From JTS-AC122 sp041742635 (GTDB lineage Bacteria; Planctomycetota; Phycisphaerae; Phycisphaerales; UBA1924), in NCBI GenBank assembly GCA_041742635.1, contig JBGSIF010000136.1:22054-86053 (forward strand): DNA of 64,000 nucleotides, in the 5' to 3' direction. The position numbers and the translations under genes are program-made. Shown piece by piece: positions 33,826 to 43,551 of this stretch; position 1 is the first letter of the stretch; every line of letters begins with the position of its first letter. Under the pieces are notes generated by a model. It did not search any database and was not told the DNA's origin. It saw only the letters and a program-made list of their open reading frames with translations.

Positions 33826-36800
33826 CTAGCAGCCAGCGAAGAAGCACGCGAGGAAGTCGAAGAAGTCCTGGCTCGTAGTCTGGCCGTCGTTGTTGTAGTC
33901 GGCGTTGTCGATGAAGAATGCCGCTATGAAATCGAAGAAGTCCTGACTGCTCAGCGTGCCCGAAGCGTTCCAGTCGCAAGGGCACGCGGCGGTGACGGTG
34001 AGGATCGCTGGGTTGCTCATCGACTCGCCGCATGTGTTCGACACGCGCACGCGGTACGAACCGCCGTCGGCGGCCATGACGTTGTTGAGGGTGAGAGTCC
34101 GAGTTGTCGCACCGGGGACGGGATCGTTGTTGCGCAGCCATTGATACGCGAGCGGCCCGCTGCCGGCGACGGTGACGCTGAGGACCGCGGTCTGACCGGC
34201 GGGGACGGAAACGCTGCTTGGATGTGTGGTAAACGCGGGGGCATCGAGGTTCATCGCCCAGCACACGGCGTGTTCGAGCAAGTGCTCACCGTCGTGAGTG
34301 ACAGCGCTAAATCCCGCGTCTTCGAGGAAAAGGAACACACGCCGCGCGGGGGTGACATACCCGTCGGCGACAGTTGCCCCGGCTTCGGCGGCCATGACGG
34401 CGATGTCGGTCGAGCCGGTGCGCCGAGCGAGCACCTGCGTGCCCGTGCCGACGTTCCCTGTGCCGACGCTCATATTCTGGCCTGATGTATACACCGCGAG
34501 TGTGCCGGGCGCGAAGTGCTCAGTGATCGGGTGGGTGGTGTTGACGATATCTATAGACGTGGTCCCACCGACGACGACGCCGTTATCGGTCAGGGATTCA
34601 CGCCCGGCGCGGAGCAGGGCGTTTTCCCAGAAGATCATCGGTACGTTCGCCGAGCGGAACTCTCCGGCGATGTTGCCCGATGCGATCGTGGACGAAGCGA
34701 TCACCAGCCCGAAGTCGTTTGCGAGTTGTGCCGCCGCGGGGCGATTGGCAGGCTCGTCGTCGAGTGCGACGACGTCGTACCCGATCGAACGGAGATGATC
34801 CGCAGCGGCAAGGTCGGCAGGAGTGGGCGGAATGGACACGCCGATCATCGCAACGCGCGGTACCGCGCCGACCCGTATATACCCCGTCTTTTGACTCACG
34901 GCAAGCCCCGCGGAACCTGTGACGCTCAATCGCACTGTGTATAGCCCGTCGTCGTTGTAGGTGTGCGACGGATTCTGGAGGGTGCTCGTCGTGCCGTCGC
35001 CGAACTCCCATGCCCATGCGGTGGGAGAAGGCACGGTGGACAGGTCCGTGAACTGGACTGTAAGTGGAGAAGACCCGGACGTGACATTCGCGCTGAAATC
35101 AGCGTCGCCGACAAACCGAACACGTAAGACGTTGGCTCCCCGATCGATAGGTGAAGCGAAATCGAGGTCTTTGTAGAAGTCTGAGAAATACAACCCGTCG
35201 GGACCGGCGGCGAGCGCGACGACGGTTGCCTTGCCCCCGCCCACGTACTCGATCAGCGGCGTCGGCCCGCTGATGCGATTGCCGGCGGCGTCGAGGACGA
35301 ACTCGCTGATCCGCTTGCCGTTCCCTTGCGGGCCGGTCGCCCACGTCGGGCCTGATTCGGACACGAACGCGTGGTCCTGCTTGGCGGCGGGGAACTGGCT
35401 GCCACCCAAGGTGCTGGGTTGGACGAACGCCATATTCACCGGTCCTGTGGCCGGGTTCCAGTTATAGATGGCGAAGTTGGCCATGCTCGCGTCGGACCCG
35501 TTCCAAAGGTAGTTTCGTCCGCGGATGATCTTGGCGAACCGGTCCACGCTCGGCCCGTTTTCGACTTCGTAATGCGCGTTGTCGCTCGCACGCCACGCCC
35601 CACCGAACGGGTTGCGGACGCCGTAGGCGAACACATAATCCCGTGAGTTGATCCCGTCCGCGGTAGTGTAAAAGGGGTTGTCGTTGGGGGCGGTACCGTT
35701 GCGGTTGAGCCGGAGGATTTTGCCTCGGTACGAGTTGAGATTCTGCGCCGTGCCGGCGTCGAAACCGTCACCCATGTGAACATACAACTTATCATCCGGT
35801 CCAAATGTAATGTTTGAGATCTGGTGCGATTGTCCCTGGCTCTCGTTGACCATATCGAGGATGGTGGTCTGGGTGGAGGCGGTCAGCCCCCCGTCGGTGC
35901 TGACGAAGCGCACCACGCGGGGGTAGTGTGGGGCGGCTTCTTGGCCGGGAACGCTGCTGTACAGCAGCGTCGCGTACACGTCGCCGTTCGTTGGGTCAAC
36001 CACGATCCCTGCCAGTCCCTGCTCGCCGGAGCCAGGGAAGTTGCCGGTGGGGTTGAAGTTCAGGAGATTGGTCGCGTAATCACCGACAGTGCCGTCGCGT
36101 GTCACGACTTTGATAGTTCCATACAACTCTGTAACATAATACATCGGTGAGTTTGGGTTTGGTCCCGGGTTGGGTACGAACGCGATATTGACGGGGAGTT
36201 GGAAGCCAGTCGCAACGACCTCGACGCGGTACCCCGGCTGGCGAACGGCCCACGGCACCGGATTACCACGAGCGAGTTGGGAGAAATCTGGGACACTCTG
36301 GCCCGCCGCACCGACATAGGTCGCGCCGCTCGCGGTGATCCAGAAATAAGCATCGGTGCCCGCGCCGGGTGCGATACTGACGGCGGGGATGTAGACCGTC
36401 ACCTCGCCGACGTCGTGTGTTTGAAACGTCAGGTCAGTATCCGGCAGCACGAGTGCCGACGCCAGCGAACCCGCGGAGATTCGCACCCGAACGGGTGCGT
36501 GGGCCGACAACGCCGCGCTGTTGATCACCTGGTTGGATACCCCGTCCACCCCGCGGTACTCCAGCAACGCTTCGCCCGCGGCATTCTCAATCCGAAGGCT
36601 TGGCTGCGTACCCGAACTCGCCACCGGCAGCACGATGGGCTGCCCGATGGAACTTTCCAGTGTCGGAGCCGGGGCGTCGTCAATATCTTCGATTTCGAGT
36701 GGAAATATCTGGCTCGCCGCGCCGGTCGAGAACAGCCGTTCGCCGAAGGCACTCCATTCGGTCGGCGCTTGCCCGCTCGAATCACGGTGGCGAGTCCGAA

Positions 36801-37164
36801 GGCGGTATTGTGTGTTGGGCAGCAGTTCGACTCGGCCGGCGTGTGAGCCTTGAAACGTCCCGTCTCCCAGGTGGGTGTGGACGCGCTCCACACCACCGAT
36901 ACACAGCGTCGCCCAGATGCGCTGCGACGGGGTGACGGTCCATATTTCCCAGTCGGTGCAGGCGTGGGTGTCCCCGGGGTTGGGGTCAGAGAACGGCTCG
37001 GACTCCATGTGGCAGTCCGCAGGGTTCACGATGCGGCCGATCGGCGGTTCCGTGACGATCGGCGTCGCGGGCGGCTGATTCTGTCCCAATGCGGCGGAGG
37101 CGACCACGACCGCGGCACTGGTGCCGAGTAGCAGTTGCCAGGTTGAGGCGATTCGGTTGAACAT
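33826..37164 (-). CDS. Secreted PQQ-type sugar dehydrogenase with PKD, Ig and GC-dockerin domains
   Basis: A 1112-residue exported protein. Residues 1-27 are a signal peptide (ending ALG-Q). After a ~290-residue beta-rich region comes a glucose/sorbosone dehydrogenase-like six-bladed propeller (ELYGTIKVVTRDGTV, GEQGLAGIVVDP, YRGKILRLNRNG, YGVRNPFG). A PKD domain (AWEFGDGTTSTLQNPSHTY) follows, then a ThuA-like segment (MIGVSIPPTPADLAAADHL), an Ig-like domain, and a C-terminal pair of EF-hand loops with DFFDF cores ending in Gly-Cys. It probably oxidises sugars outside the cell and is surface-anchored by its C-terminus. ATG 37164 has AAAGGAA upstream. A terminator follows. Confidence 0.8.
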   Translation of the reverse strand: MFNRIASTWQLLLGTSAAVVVASAALGQNQPPATPIVTEPPIGRIVNPADCHMESEPFSDPNPGDTHACTDWEIWTVTPSQRIWATLCIGGVERVHTHLGDGTFQGSHAGRVELLPNTQYRLRTRHRDSSGQAPTEWSAFGERLFSTGAASQIFPLEIEDIDDAPAPTLESSIGQPIVLPVASSGTQPSLRIENAAGEALLEYRGVDGVSNQVINSAALSAHAPVRVRISAGSLASALVLPDTDLTFQTHDVGEVTVYIPAVSIAPGAGTDAYFWITASGATYVGAAGQSVPDFSQLARGNPVPWAVRQPGYRVEVVATGFQLPVNIAFVPNPGPNPNSPMYYVTELYGTIKVVTRDGTVGDYATNLLNFNPTGNFPGSGEQGLAGIVVDPTNGDVYATLLYSSVPGQEAAPHYPRVVRFVSTDGGLTASTQTTILDMVNESQGQSHQISNITFGPDDKLYVHMGDGFDAGTAQNLNSYRGKILRLNRNGTAPNDNPFYTTADGINSRDYVFAYGVRNPFGGAWRASDNAHYEVENGPSVDRFAKIIRGRNYLWNGSDASMANFAIYNWNPATGPVNMAFVQPSTLGGSQFPAAKQDHAFVSESGPTWATGPQGNGKRISEFVLDAAGNRISGPTPLIEYVGGGKATVVALAAGPDGLYFSDFYKDLDFASPIDRGANVLRVRFVGDADFSANVTSGSSPLTVQFTDLSTVPSPTAWAWEFGDGTTSTLQNPSHTYNDDGLYTVRLSVTGSAGLAVSQKTGYIRVGAVPRVAMIGVSIPPTPADLAAADHLRSIGYDVVALDDEPANRPAAAQLANDFGLVIASSTIASGNIAGEFRSANVPMIFWENALLRAGRESLTDNGVVVGGTTSIDIVNTTHPITEHFAPGTLAVYTSGQNMSVGTGNVGTGTQVLARRTGSTDIAVMAAEAGATVADGYVTPARRVFLFLEDAGFSAVTHDGEHLLEHAVCWAMNLDAPAFTTHPSSVSVPAGQTAVLSVTVAGSGPLAYQWLRNNDPVPGATTRTLTLNNVMAADGGSYRVRVSNTCGESMSNPAILTVTAACPCDWNASGTLSSQDFFDFIAAFFIDNADYNNDGQTTSQDFFDFLACFFAGC

Positions 37165-37238
37165 CCGGGTTCCTTTAGAATCGAAGTGTGAAGGAAGCGA
37201 CGAGTATAAAAAACAGTGCCGAAACGTGCGCATTCATA

Positions 37239-37260
37239 GCGTGTGTATCGACACACACGC
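37239..37260. promoter_or_regulatory. Inverted repeat upstream of the PQQ-dehydrogenase gene
   Basis: A perfect 8-base inverted repeat GCGTGTGT-atcgac-ACACACGC lies 75 bases upstream of the ATG at 37164. It could be an operator; a TATACT box (minus strand) lies between it and the start codon. Confidence 0.35.
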
Positions 37261-37352
37261 GGTGACAAACCAGAGTGTAACCCATCTTGTCGGTTTCGCC
37301 AACGAAAACGTCCGCGTCCTTAATCGCGGCCACTCTGGGACGCTCGACCGAC

Positions 37353-37844
37353 TTACGCGTATCCCAGATCGTCCAGGTCTTCTTCTTCCAGCCCGAAGTG
37401 GTGTCCGATCTCGTGCAGCAGCGTGATACGAATTTCTTCTTCCACCAGGTCGTCGTCGCAGGCTTCCCACACTGGGGGGTTGTTCAGACTTCCATCCGCG
37501 GCTTCGTTGGTCTCTTCATCCTCCGGCTCATCGTCTTCGAGAGCGAGGCTCACGATCCCATCGCGGAAGAGATGGACTTGATCCGGAAGCAAACCGGTGT
37601 CGTCGATGGTACGATCAATGAGACCGCTGCCGGTGTGCAGACCGCAGAGGTCGGAGCCGTCGGACTCGGTGCCGTCGTCGTTGCGCAGCAGCCCGTCGTG
37701 CCGGAGTTCATCGAGTAACTCGGGCGGCGGTTGATCCATGACGACCAATGAGATCTCGTCGAGCAAGGCGCGGATCCGTACCGGCAGAGCATGGATGACG
37801 CCTTCGAGGATCCGATCGAAGCGGTCTTGGTCGCGTCGGTGCAT
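37353..37844 (-). CDS. Zincin-like metallopeptidase family protein
   Basis: A 163-residue protein of the small metallopeptidase family PF06262. The zinc site HEIGHHFGL is at residues ~145-153, with the HExxH pair and a following acidic run EEEDLDDLGY that ends the protein, as in the family. An acidic stretch (EDDEPEDEETNEAADG) precedes it. Members occur singly in many bacteria; the substrate is unknown. ATG 37844 is the natural start. Confidence 0.8.
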   Translation of the reverse strand: MHRRDQDRFDRILEGVIHALPVRIRALLDEISLVVMDQPPPELLDELRHDGLLRNDDGTESDGSDLCGLHTGSGLIDRTIDDTGLLPDQVHLFRDGIVSLALEDDEPEDEETNEAADGSLNNPPVWEACDDDLVEEEIRITLLHEIGHHFGLEEEDLDDLGYA

Positions 37845-37882
37845 ACCGCGAGCATACGCGGGGCATCAGAGTGTCCGCAGCC

Positions 37883-38218
37883 TTACCCTTGCGTCGCCTC
37901 ATTGCCCTGTTTCAACGAGCGCAGCAGCGATTCGGCCTTCTTCGGGTTGATCGTTCCCCACGCCACCCCATCGGCGATCTTCGCCTCGGCCTCGCTCCCG
38001 CCCGCGTTCAGGATCAGCGCCGCGTCCTGCGGCTTGATCGACCCCTCGGCGACATACGCCGCCACTTCGCGCCGGCTCTGCTCGCGCTGCCGAGTTTCGC
38101 AGACCTTACGGATGTTGTGAACCAGCACCCATACGACCGCCCCAAACACAAGTATCCCTAGTACGGCGACTTCTTCGGAGTCGATCCCGGCGAGCATCAA
38201 CGGTGTACTTGAAAACAT
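37883..38218 (-). CDS. Small single-pass membrane protein
   Basis: A 111-residue protein with one membrane helix (about residues 15-35) and a charged cytoplasmic part. Its repeated segments EGSIKPQDAALIL and WGTINPKKAESLL resemble two copies of a short helix-turn motif (SI/TI-x-P-x-A). An excellent ribosome site AGGAGG lies 5 bases before ATG 38218, which fixes the start. Its size and layout recall PspB, but I see no clear homology. It is transcribed away from the homoaconitase gene. Confidence 0.65.
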   Translation of the reverse strand: MFSSTPLMLAGIDSEEVAVLGILVFGAVVWVLVHNIRKVCETRQREQSRREVAAYVAEGSIKPQDAALILNAGGSEAEAKIADGVAWGTINPKKAESLLRSLKQGNEATQG

Positions 38219-38367
38219 GGCCGCCTCCTCATTGTGCAATAGACAACTCCCGCCCTCCCGGGGCATCGCAGGAATCATATTGGGAAACCCATCGATCAGT
38301 TTCAACCGCGGATGTGGACAATACGACACCCGGCGAGCATGGGCTGTTGCCGGGTACCATTGGCATC

Positions 38368-40488
38368 ATGTCCACCCCGCCGCTGACACTCGTTGAAAAA
38401 CTGGCCACCCGCTTCGCCGTCGGCCTCGCTCCGGGTCAGAGCGTCCGCCAAGGCGATTTCGTCACCATCCGCCCGAAGCACGTAATGACTCACGACAACA
38501 CCGGCGCGGTGATCCCGAAGTTCAAGGAAATCTGGAAGAAAGCCGCCGAGAAGCGACCCGGGCTGACCGCGAAGATCCATAGCGGGATTCAGCCGGTGTT
38601 TGCGATCGACCACGACATCCAGAACACCACACCCGACAATCTTGGAAAATATGCGAAGATCGAGGCATTCGCAACCGAGCACGGGGTGGACTTTTACCCG
38701 GCGGGCACCGGCATCAGCCATCAAGTGATGGTGGAACAGGGATACGTCACCCCGGGATCGATGGTAGTCGGGAGCGATTCGCACTCGAACCTGTACGGCG
38801 CATTGTGCTGCCTCGGGACGCCGGTTGTGCGCACGGACGCCGCGAGTTTGTGGGCGACGGGCGTGACGTGGTGGCAAGTGCCCCCCGTGGCGAAGGTCGT
38901 CCTTAATGGGTCGCTGCGACCGGGAGTCGTCGGCAAGGACGTCATCGTCGCCCTCTGCGGCGCGTTCAATAAAGACCAGGTGCTGAACCACGCGGTCGAG
39001 TTTCACTCTGGTGGTGGGACGGGATTCTCGCCCGCCTCTTCGAGCATCGCCGGCCTCACGATCGACCAGCGCATGTCCATCGCCAACATGACGACGGAGT
39101 GGGGCGCGCTCGCAGGGCTTTTTCCGTTCGACGAAGTGCTCCGCGACTACCTCTACTCCCGCGCGGACATCTTCGCCCACGCCCCGGCCGCAGGAGCATC
39201 CCGTCCTGTTGTACTTCGCCCAGGCATCAGACGTTCTGGCTCGCTCGGTTCGTACACCCGTGCGGACGTGGACCGGTGGTGGAGCGAACGAAACTCGATC
39301 GCGCCCGACGCCGGCGCGAACTATGCGATCGAACTCGAACTGGATCTTTCGTCGATCGTGCCTCATGTGTCCGGGCCGAACGACGTGAAGACCATGCACT
39401 CGCTGCCGGAGATCGAAGCCCGGCGGGTGAAAATCAACAAGGCCTGGCTGATGTCCTGTGTGAACGCCCGCTACGAAGACCTCGCCGCGGCCGCCGCTAT
39501 CGTGAACGGCAAGCGGATTGCACAAGGGGTCGAGTTCTACCTCGCCGCAGCCAGCGCGGAGGTCCAGGCGCGGGCCTTGAAGGATGGGCACTGGCAATCG
39601 CTCATCGATGCCGGCGCAACCGAGTTGCCCCCGGGGTGTGGGACGTGCATCGGGCTGGGCGCCGGGACGATCAAGGCGGGAGAGGTCGGGATCTCGGCGA
39701 CGAACCGCAACTTCGAGGGCCGAATGGGCGACCGCAACGGGCAGGTGTATCTCGGCTCGCCCGCCGTCGTTGCGGCGAGCGCACTCGCTGGGTACATCTG
39801 CTCGCCAACGCCCTTTGAAGACACCAAAGTACGCACGACGATCCGAATGCCACATACCGATCGAGTGTGCGATCTCGATGCCCGCCAAGCCCGATGCGAA
39901 CCGTCGGCCCATCACGGAGCGACCATCATCGATGGGTTCCCCGAACGAGTCGCTGGGCGTCTGTTCTTCCTCGACCGCGACAATCTGAACACCGACGGCA
40001 TCTTCGCGGGGAAGCACACGTACAACGACAAACTCACCCCCGTCGAAATGGCCGCTTTGATCTTCGAGAACTACGATCCAGATTTCCGTTCGCACGCACG
40101 CCCCGGCGATATCGTCGTCGGCGGGCTGAACTTCGGTACGGGATCATCGCGCGAGCAAGCCGCCACGGCGTTGAAGTTCTTTGGTATCCCCTGCGTTGTC
40201 GCTGCTTCGTTCAGCGAAACGTATAAACGCAATGCCTTCAACAACGGGTTCGTCTGTTTCGAGTGCCCGACGCTCGTTGCGCACCTGCGAACAGACTCAA
40301 ATACAACTTTGAATGGTGCCCAGAAAACGAGGCTCGTCGGCGACGCGGTTATCGACTATCGCGCCGGCACGCTCACCGTCGCCGGCCAAACGTTTGCTTT
40401 CACGCCGCTCTCAACGGTGGCGCAAGAACTGATCGTGGCTGGCGGCGCGGAAGAGGTCGTGGTGCGACGCCTGATCGCCGCAACGTAA
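38368..40488 (+). CDS. Homoaconitase-like aconitase-family hydratase (large and small parts fused)
   Basis: A 706-residue single-chain aconitase-family enzyme. The cluster Cys ligands are SCVNARYEDL and PPGCGTCIGLGAG. The substrate-binding blocks GSDSHSNLYGALCCLGTP and WATGVTWWQVPP, the central NMTTEWGALAGLFP, and the C-terminal swivel domain with FGTGSSREQAATALKFFGIP are all present. The sequence is closest in my recollection to fungal homoaconitase (Lys4), with MTHDNTG, DHDIQN, and KDVIVALCG-FNKD as shared blocks. It would convert homocitrate to homoisocitrate in the alpha-aminoadipate route, or act on isopropylmalate. No pathway neighbours are nearby, so the substrate is open. ATG 38368 is taken. 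Confidence 0.75.
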   Translation: MSTPPLTLVEKLATRFAVGLAPGQSVRQGDFVTIRPKHVMTHDNTGAVIPKFKEIWKKAAEKRPGLTAKIHSGIQPVFAIDHDIQNTTPDNLGKYAKIEAFATEHGVDFYPAGTGISHQVMVEQGYVTPGSMVVGSDSHSNLYGALCCLGTPVVRTDAASLWATGVTWWQVPPVAKVVLNGSLRPGVVGKDVIVALCGAFNKDQVLNHAVEFHSGGGTGFSPASSSIAGLTIDQRMSIANMTTEWGALAGLFPFDEVLRDYLYSRADIFAHAPAAGASRPVVLRPGIRRSGSLGSYTRADVDRWWSERNSIAPDAGANYAIELELDLSSIVPHVSGPNDVKTMHSLPEIEARRVKINKAWLMSCVNARYEDLAAAAAIVNGKRIAQGVEFYLAAASAEVQARALKDGHWQSLIDAGATELPPGCGTCIGLGAGTIKAGEVGISATNRNFEGRMGDRNGQVYLGSPAVVAASALAGYICSPTPFEDTKVRTTIRMPHTDRVCDLDARQARCEPSAHHGATIIDGFPERVAGRLFFLDRDNLNTDGIFAGKHTYNDKLTPVEMAALIFENYDPDFRSHARPGDIVVGGLNFGTGSSREQAATALKFFGIPCVVAASFSETYKRNAFNNGFVCFECPTLVAHLRTDSNTTLNGAQKTRLVGDAVIDYRAGTLTVAGQTFAFTPLSTVAQELIVAGGAEEVVVRRLIAAT

Positions 40489-40613
40489 GCGGTTCCGATG
40501 ACATCGAACCCCGGAAAGTTTCGGGCGTACTCGACGCAGAAGATGATTGAGAGTCCACACACATGCCACATCAACTCGCCTCTTCGTGTGTTGGCGTGAC
40601 GCGCATTCCGCAG

Positions 40614-42665
40614 TTATGTTCCGGATCCCTTCAGAGACTCAGCGATTGAAATCTCGTGCAGCCGTACGCTCGCTCGATCAAGCGACTCCTTCGCGGCGTG
40701 CAGCGTGTTCGGATCAACGCTCTTCCAGTCCTTGGCGGCCAGATCGACGAGCGCAAGCAGTTGTTGCATCCTTTCGTTGAGTAGCGCCGCATACGCCGGA
40801 TCCAGCGATGCGCCGACACGTTCCATACCCTGCTTGATCCAGTGCAAGTCAAGCCGCGCGTTGGCAACGAGGTCCACGACCCGATGCCTCGTCATATCTT
40901 CTCTGGCGTTCATGAACGATTCTGCTTCCATCCGGTCCACTTCTTCACGCGTCAGCCCATAGTTCGGCACAACCTGCAGCGCTGCCACCTTCCCGCTCCG
41001 CTCTTCGACCGCCGTGACGTGCAGCACCGCGTTGGCATCCAACGTAAACGTCACGAGCAGTTTCGGTATCCCCGCCGGCATCGGCGGGATTCCAGATAGA
41101 TGCAGCACGCCCAGCGAGCGACAATCCGCCGCCATTTCTCGTTCCCCTTGCACGATGTGTAGTTTGATCGAAGTCTGACCGTCGATCGATGTCGAGAATC
41201 GCTCGCTCGCTTTCGTCGGCACGGGAGAGTTGCGAACAATCAGTTTCGCGGCGGCGCCACCCACTGTTTCGACGCCCAGAGAGAGAGGAACCACGTCCAG
41301 CAGCAGTGCATTCGATACATCGCCGCCGATGATCGCACCCTGCACCGCCGCCCCGAGCGCGACCACCGTGTCCGGATCAAGCGCGGTGTACGGTTCGAGC
41401 CCGAACAAGTCGGCAACACGCTGTCGAACGAGCGGCGTGCGGGTCGCTCCGCCTACGAGCACCACGGTTGCTACCGATTCATCCCCCGCTTCCATCGCTC
41501 GACGCGCGTCGCGCATCGCCCGTCGGCACACCGCCATCGCGCGGTCTACGAGCGGCGAGATCAGCACCTCGTATTCGCCGCGCGCGATCGTTCGCACATA
41601 CCGGCGGCCCGTGCCTGACTCGCTCGGCCCTAGATCGATCTCGACCCCGGCTTGCGTTTCCGAACTCAGTCGGATCTTGGTTTGCTCCGCGAGCGTCAGC
41701 AGCGCACGCCGAGTTTCTGGTGGAAACGAGAGCGGTTGCGAAGCGAACGCCGCGTTGATCTCATCAGTAAAGAGTTTCACGAGTACATGATCAAAGTCGT
41801 CGCCCCCCAAGTGCGTGTCGCCCGCCGTCGCCAGCACTTGAAACACGCTCGCGTCTGCTTCTGACCCCAAGCCTAGTACGCTGGACGATTCACTCCGTGC
41901 CTCTCGCCCGTTGATCCTCGGAGTCAGCCGTAGCACCGACACATCGAATGTGCCCCCGCCGAGGTCGAACACCGCGATGATGTTCGATGAAGCCTGCTTG
42001 ATGGCCCCAACCCCGATGCCGTACGCCAGCGCCGCGGCGGTCGGCTCATTCACGATCCGAACGACCTCAAGCCCAGCCAATCGGCCCGCGTCACGAGTCG
42101 CCTGACGCTGCGCATCGTCGAAGTACGCCGGTACTGTGATAACTGCCTTGCGCACTTCGACCCCAAGCGACCGCTCTGCTTGTTCTTTGAGCCGGCGCAG
42201 CAGCACCGCGGACACTTCTTGCGGCGACACCACCGCGCCCCGTGCCGGTTTCGCTTCTTCATCGGGAATGAAGACTCGCGCGGTTCGATTCGGGCCTTCT
42301 ACGACTTTGAATGAGAGATACGGCACATCGCCCCCCGCGTCGTCCAGCGAGCGCCCCATGAGCCGTTTCACACTGGCGATCGTCGTTGTCGGAAACTCGG
42401 TCGCGCGTTCCTTCGCACCGTAACCAATGTCGGCAACGCCGGCACGGACTCCCTGTGGTCCCTCGTGGACGTGGTATCGCACCACGCTCGGCAGCATCGC
42501 ACGGCCATCTTCATCGTGGATGATGCGTGGTGCTGCGCCGCTTGTACCCGTGCCGTCCTTCGATGTGCTCGTCCAGCCCGCTACCGCAACCAGTGAGTTG
42601 GTCGTGCCAAGATCGATGCCAATAATCGGCTCACGCCCTCGCACGTTGTTGTTTGCTTCGTTCAT
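40614..42665 (-). CDS. Hsp70 family chaperone, HscA-like
   Basis: A 683-residue Hsp70. The ATPase domain starts IIGIDLGTTNSLVAV, has VKRLMGRSLDDAGG and VITVPAYFDDAQRQATRDAGRLAGLEV, a pattern nearer to HscA than to the main DnaK, and VVLVGGATRTPLVRQ in the adenosine region. The substrate-binding domain follows from about residue 400, and the C-terminal lid is short with no DnaK-type EEVD or acidic tail. HscA proteins help iron-sulfur cluster transfer, but no iscU/hscB gene is adjacent. The start is unsure: ATG 42665 directly abuts AGGAG (no spacer). Confidence 0.85.
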   Translation of the reverse strand: MNEANNNVRGREPIIGIDLGTTNSLVAVAGWTSTSKDGTGTSGAAPRIIHDEDGRAMLPSVVRYHVHEGPQGVRAGVADIGYGAKERATEFPTTTIASVKRLMGRSLDDAGGDVPYLSFKVVEGPNRTARVFIPDEEAKPARGAVVSPQEVSAVLLRRLKEQAERSLGVEVRKAVITVPAYFDDAQRQATRDAGRLAGLEVVRIVNEPTAAALAYGIGVGAIKQASSNIIAVFDLGGGTFDVSVLRLTPRINGREARSESSSVLGLGSEADASVFQVLATAGDTHLGGDDFDHVLVKLFTDEINAAFASQPLSFPPETRRALLTLAEQTKIRLSSETQAGVEIDLGPSESGTGRRYVRTIARGEYEVLISPLVDRAMAVCRRAMRDARRAMEAGDESVATVVLVGGATRTPLVRQRVADLFGLEPYTALDPDTVVALGAAVQGAIIGGDVSNALLLDVVPLSLGVETVGGAAAKLIVRNSPVPTKASERFSTSIDGQTSIKLHIVQGEREMAADCRSLGVLHLSGIPPMPAGIPKLLVTFTLDANAVLHVTAVEERSGKVAALQVVPNYGLTREEVDRMEAESFMNAREDMTRHRVVDLVANARLDLHWIKQGMERVGASLDPAYAALLNERMQQLLALVDLAAKDWKSVDPNTLHAAKESLDRASVRLHEISIAESLKGSGT

Positions 42666-42783
42666 CTCCTGTAGGGTAGGTTGAGCCACGAGGAACCGTG
42701 CGTCGACATCGGCCCGCTCACGCACCGATCGAGGCTCGGGCAGACGACTTCACACCAACCCCGAGCCGAGCGTATCTTCATCG

Positions 42784-43551
42784 ATGCGATCTCTGCTCGA
42801 GTTTGACCCCATGATCGATGGCTCCTGTACCCCGCCGACACTTCGTGCGTGTGTTCCGGCAATAGCGAGCGATGCGCTGAGTGCGGCGCGTGCCCACGAT
42901 ATCGTCGGCCTCGCAGGCAATCTCATCAGCAATGCTCCGGCGTTGGCCTCCTGCATCGCCCAATCGCCGAGCGAGCATCTCGTTTGCTGGTCTGGCTGGG
43001 TGGTCGATGACGACGATCCCGCCACGCCTTCGCCGCGAACTTGGGGATCGGCGGGCTGGGCCGCGCTGCGCCGCTTCTGCGAGGCAGCCGCCCAGGATGC
43101 TTCTTCGTATGCGTGTGTACCGGCGGCCCGCCCGCGTTCGATCGCATTCTGGACGCACGCAGGCACGGTGCTGTCGGATGTGCCATCGAGTCTCCGATTT
43201 CTCGCCGAGGTGCAAGGGTGGACCGATCCCGCGTGCCTCCGCTGGTCGCTCGTTGTTGATCCGATCGGAATGTTGGCGCCGAGCATGATGGCAACAGCGG
43301 AGGATCATGTCGAACGCATTGTGCGAACGCTCGGCACGCTCCCGGGGGTCGCCGTTATGATTGCTTCGACTTGCTGCTCTGCACCCTTTGACTGCCCCCA
43401 CTCACGACCGATTCATGCAACCAAGTCGCTTCTCCCGCTCTCGCTCAGCGTACCGGCAAACTTCCGTCACCGACTCGAAGCGCATCTCGCGCCGCACGTC
43501 GCTATCGCTCTTTCCACTTCCGATTCGGCATCGCTTCACGTCCCCGGCTGA
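42784..43551 (+). CDS. Hypothetical protein, possible TIM-barrel fold
   Basis: A 255-residue protein with no Cys-rich or membrane segments. The centre reads LRWSLVVDPIGMLAPSM and VERIVRTLGTLPGVAVMIAS, reminiscent of late strands of AP-endonuclease-like TIM barrels (Asp-Pro-x-x-ML), and RSIAFWTHAGTVLSDVPSSL may be another strand-loop. The resemblance is weak. It diverges from the Hsp70 gene and its 3' end overlaps the convergent VOC gene by 16 bases. Confidence 0.55.
   Translation: MRSLLEFDPMIDGSCTPPTLRACVPAIASDALSAARAHDIVGLAGNLISNAPALASCIAQSPSEHLVCWSGWVVDDDDPATPSPRTWGSAGWAALRRFCEAAAQDASSYACVPAARPRSIAFWTHAGTVLSDVPSSLRFLAEVQGWTDPACLRWSLVVDPIGMLAPSMMATAEDHVERIVRTLGTLPGVAVMIASTCCSAPFDCPHSRPIHATKSLLPLSLSVPANFRHRLEAHLAPHVAIALSTSDSASLHVPG

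Noticed and set aside
38302..40095. 597-codon open frame on the minus strand
   Set aside because: Antisense to the homoaconitase-like gene, which has all cluster ligands and domain blocks.
40489..40613. Bidirectional terminator between homoaconitase and Hsp70 genes
   Set aside because: A GGTTC/GAACC pairing exists but is imperfect and lacks a T-run.
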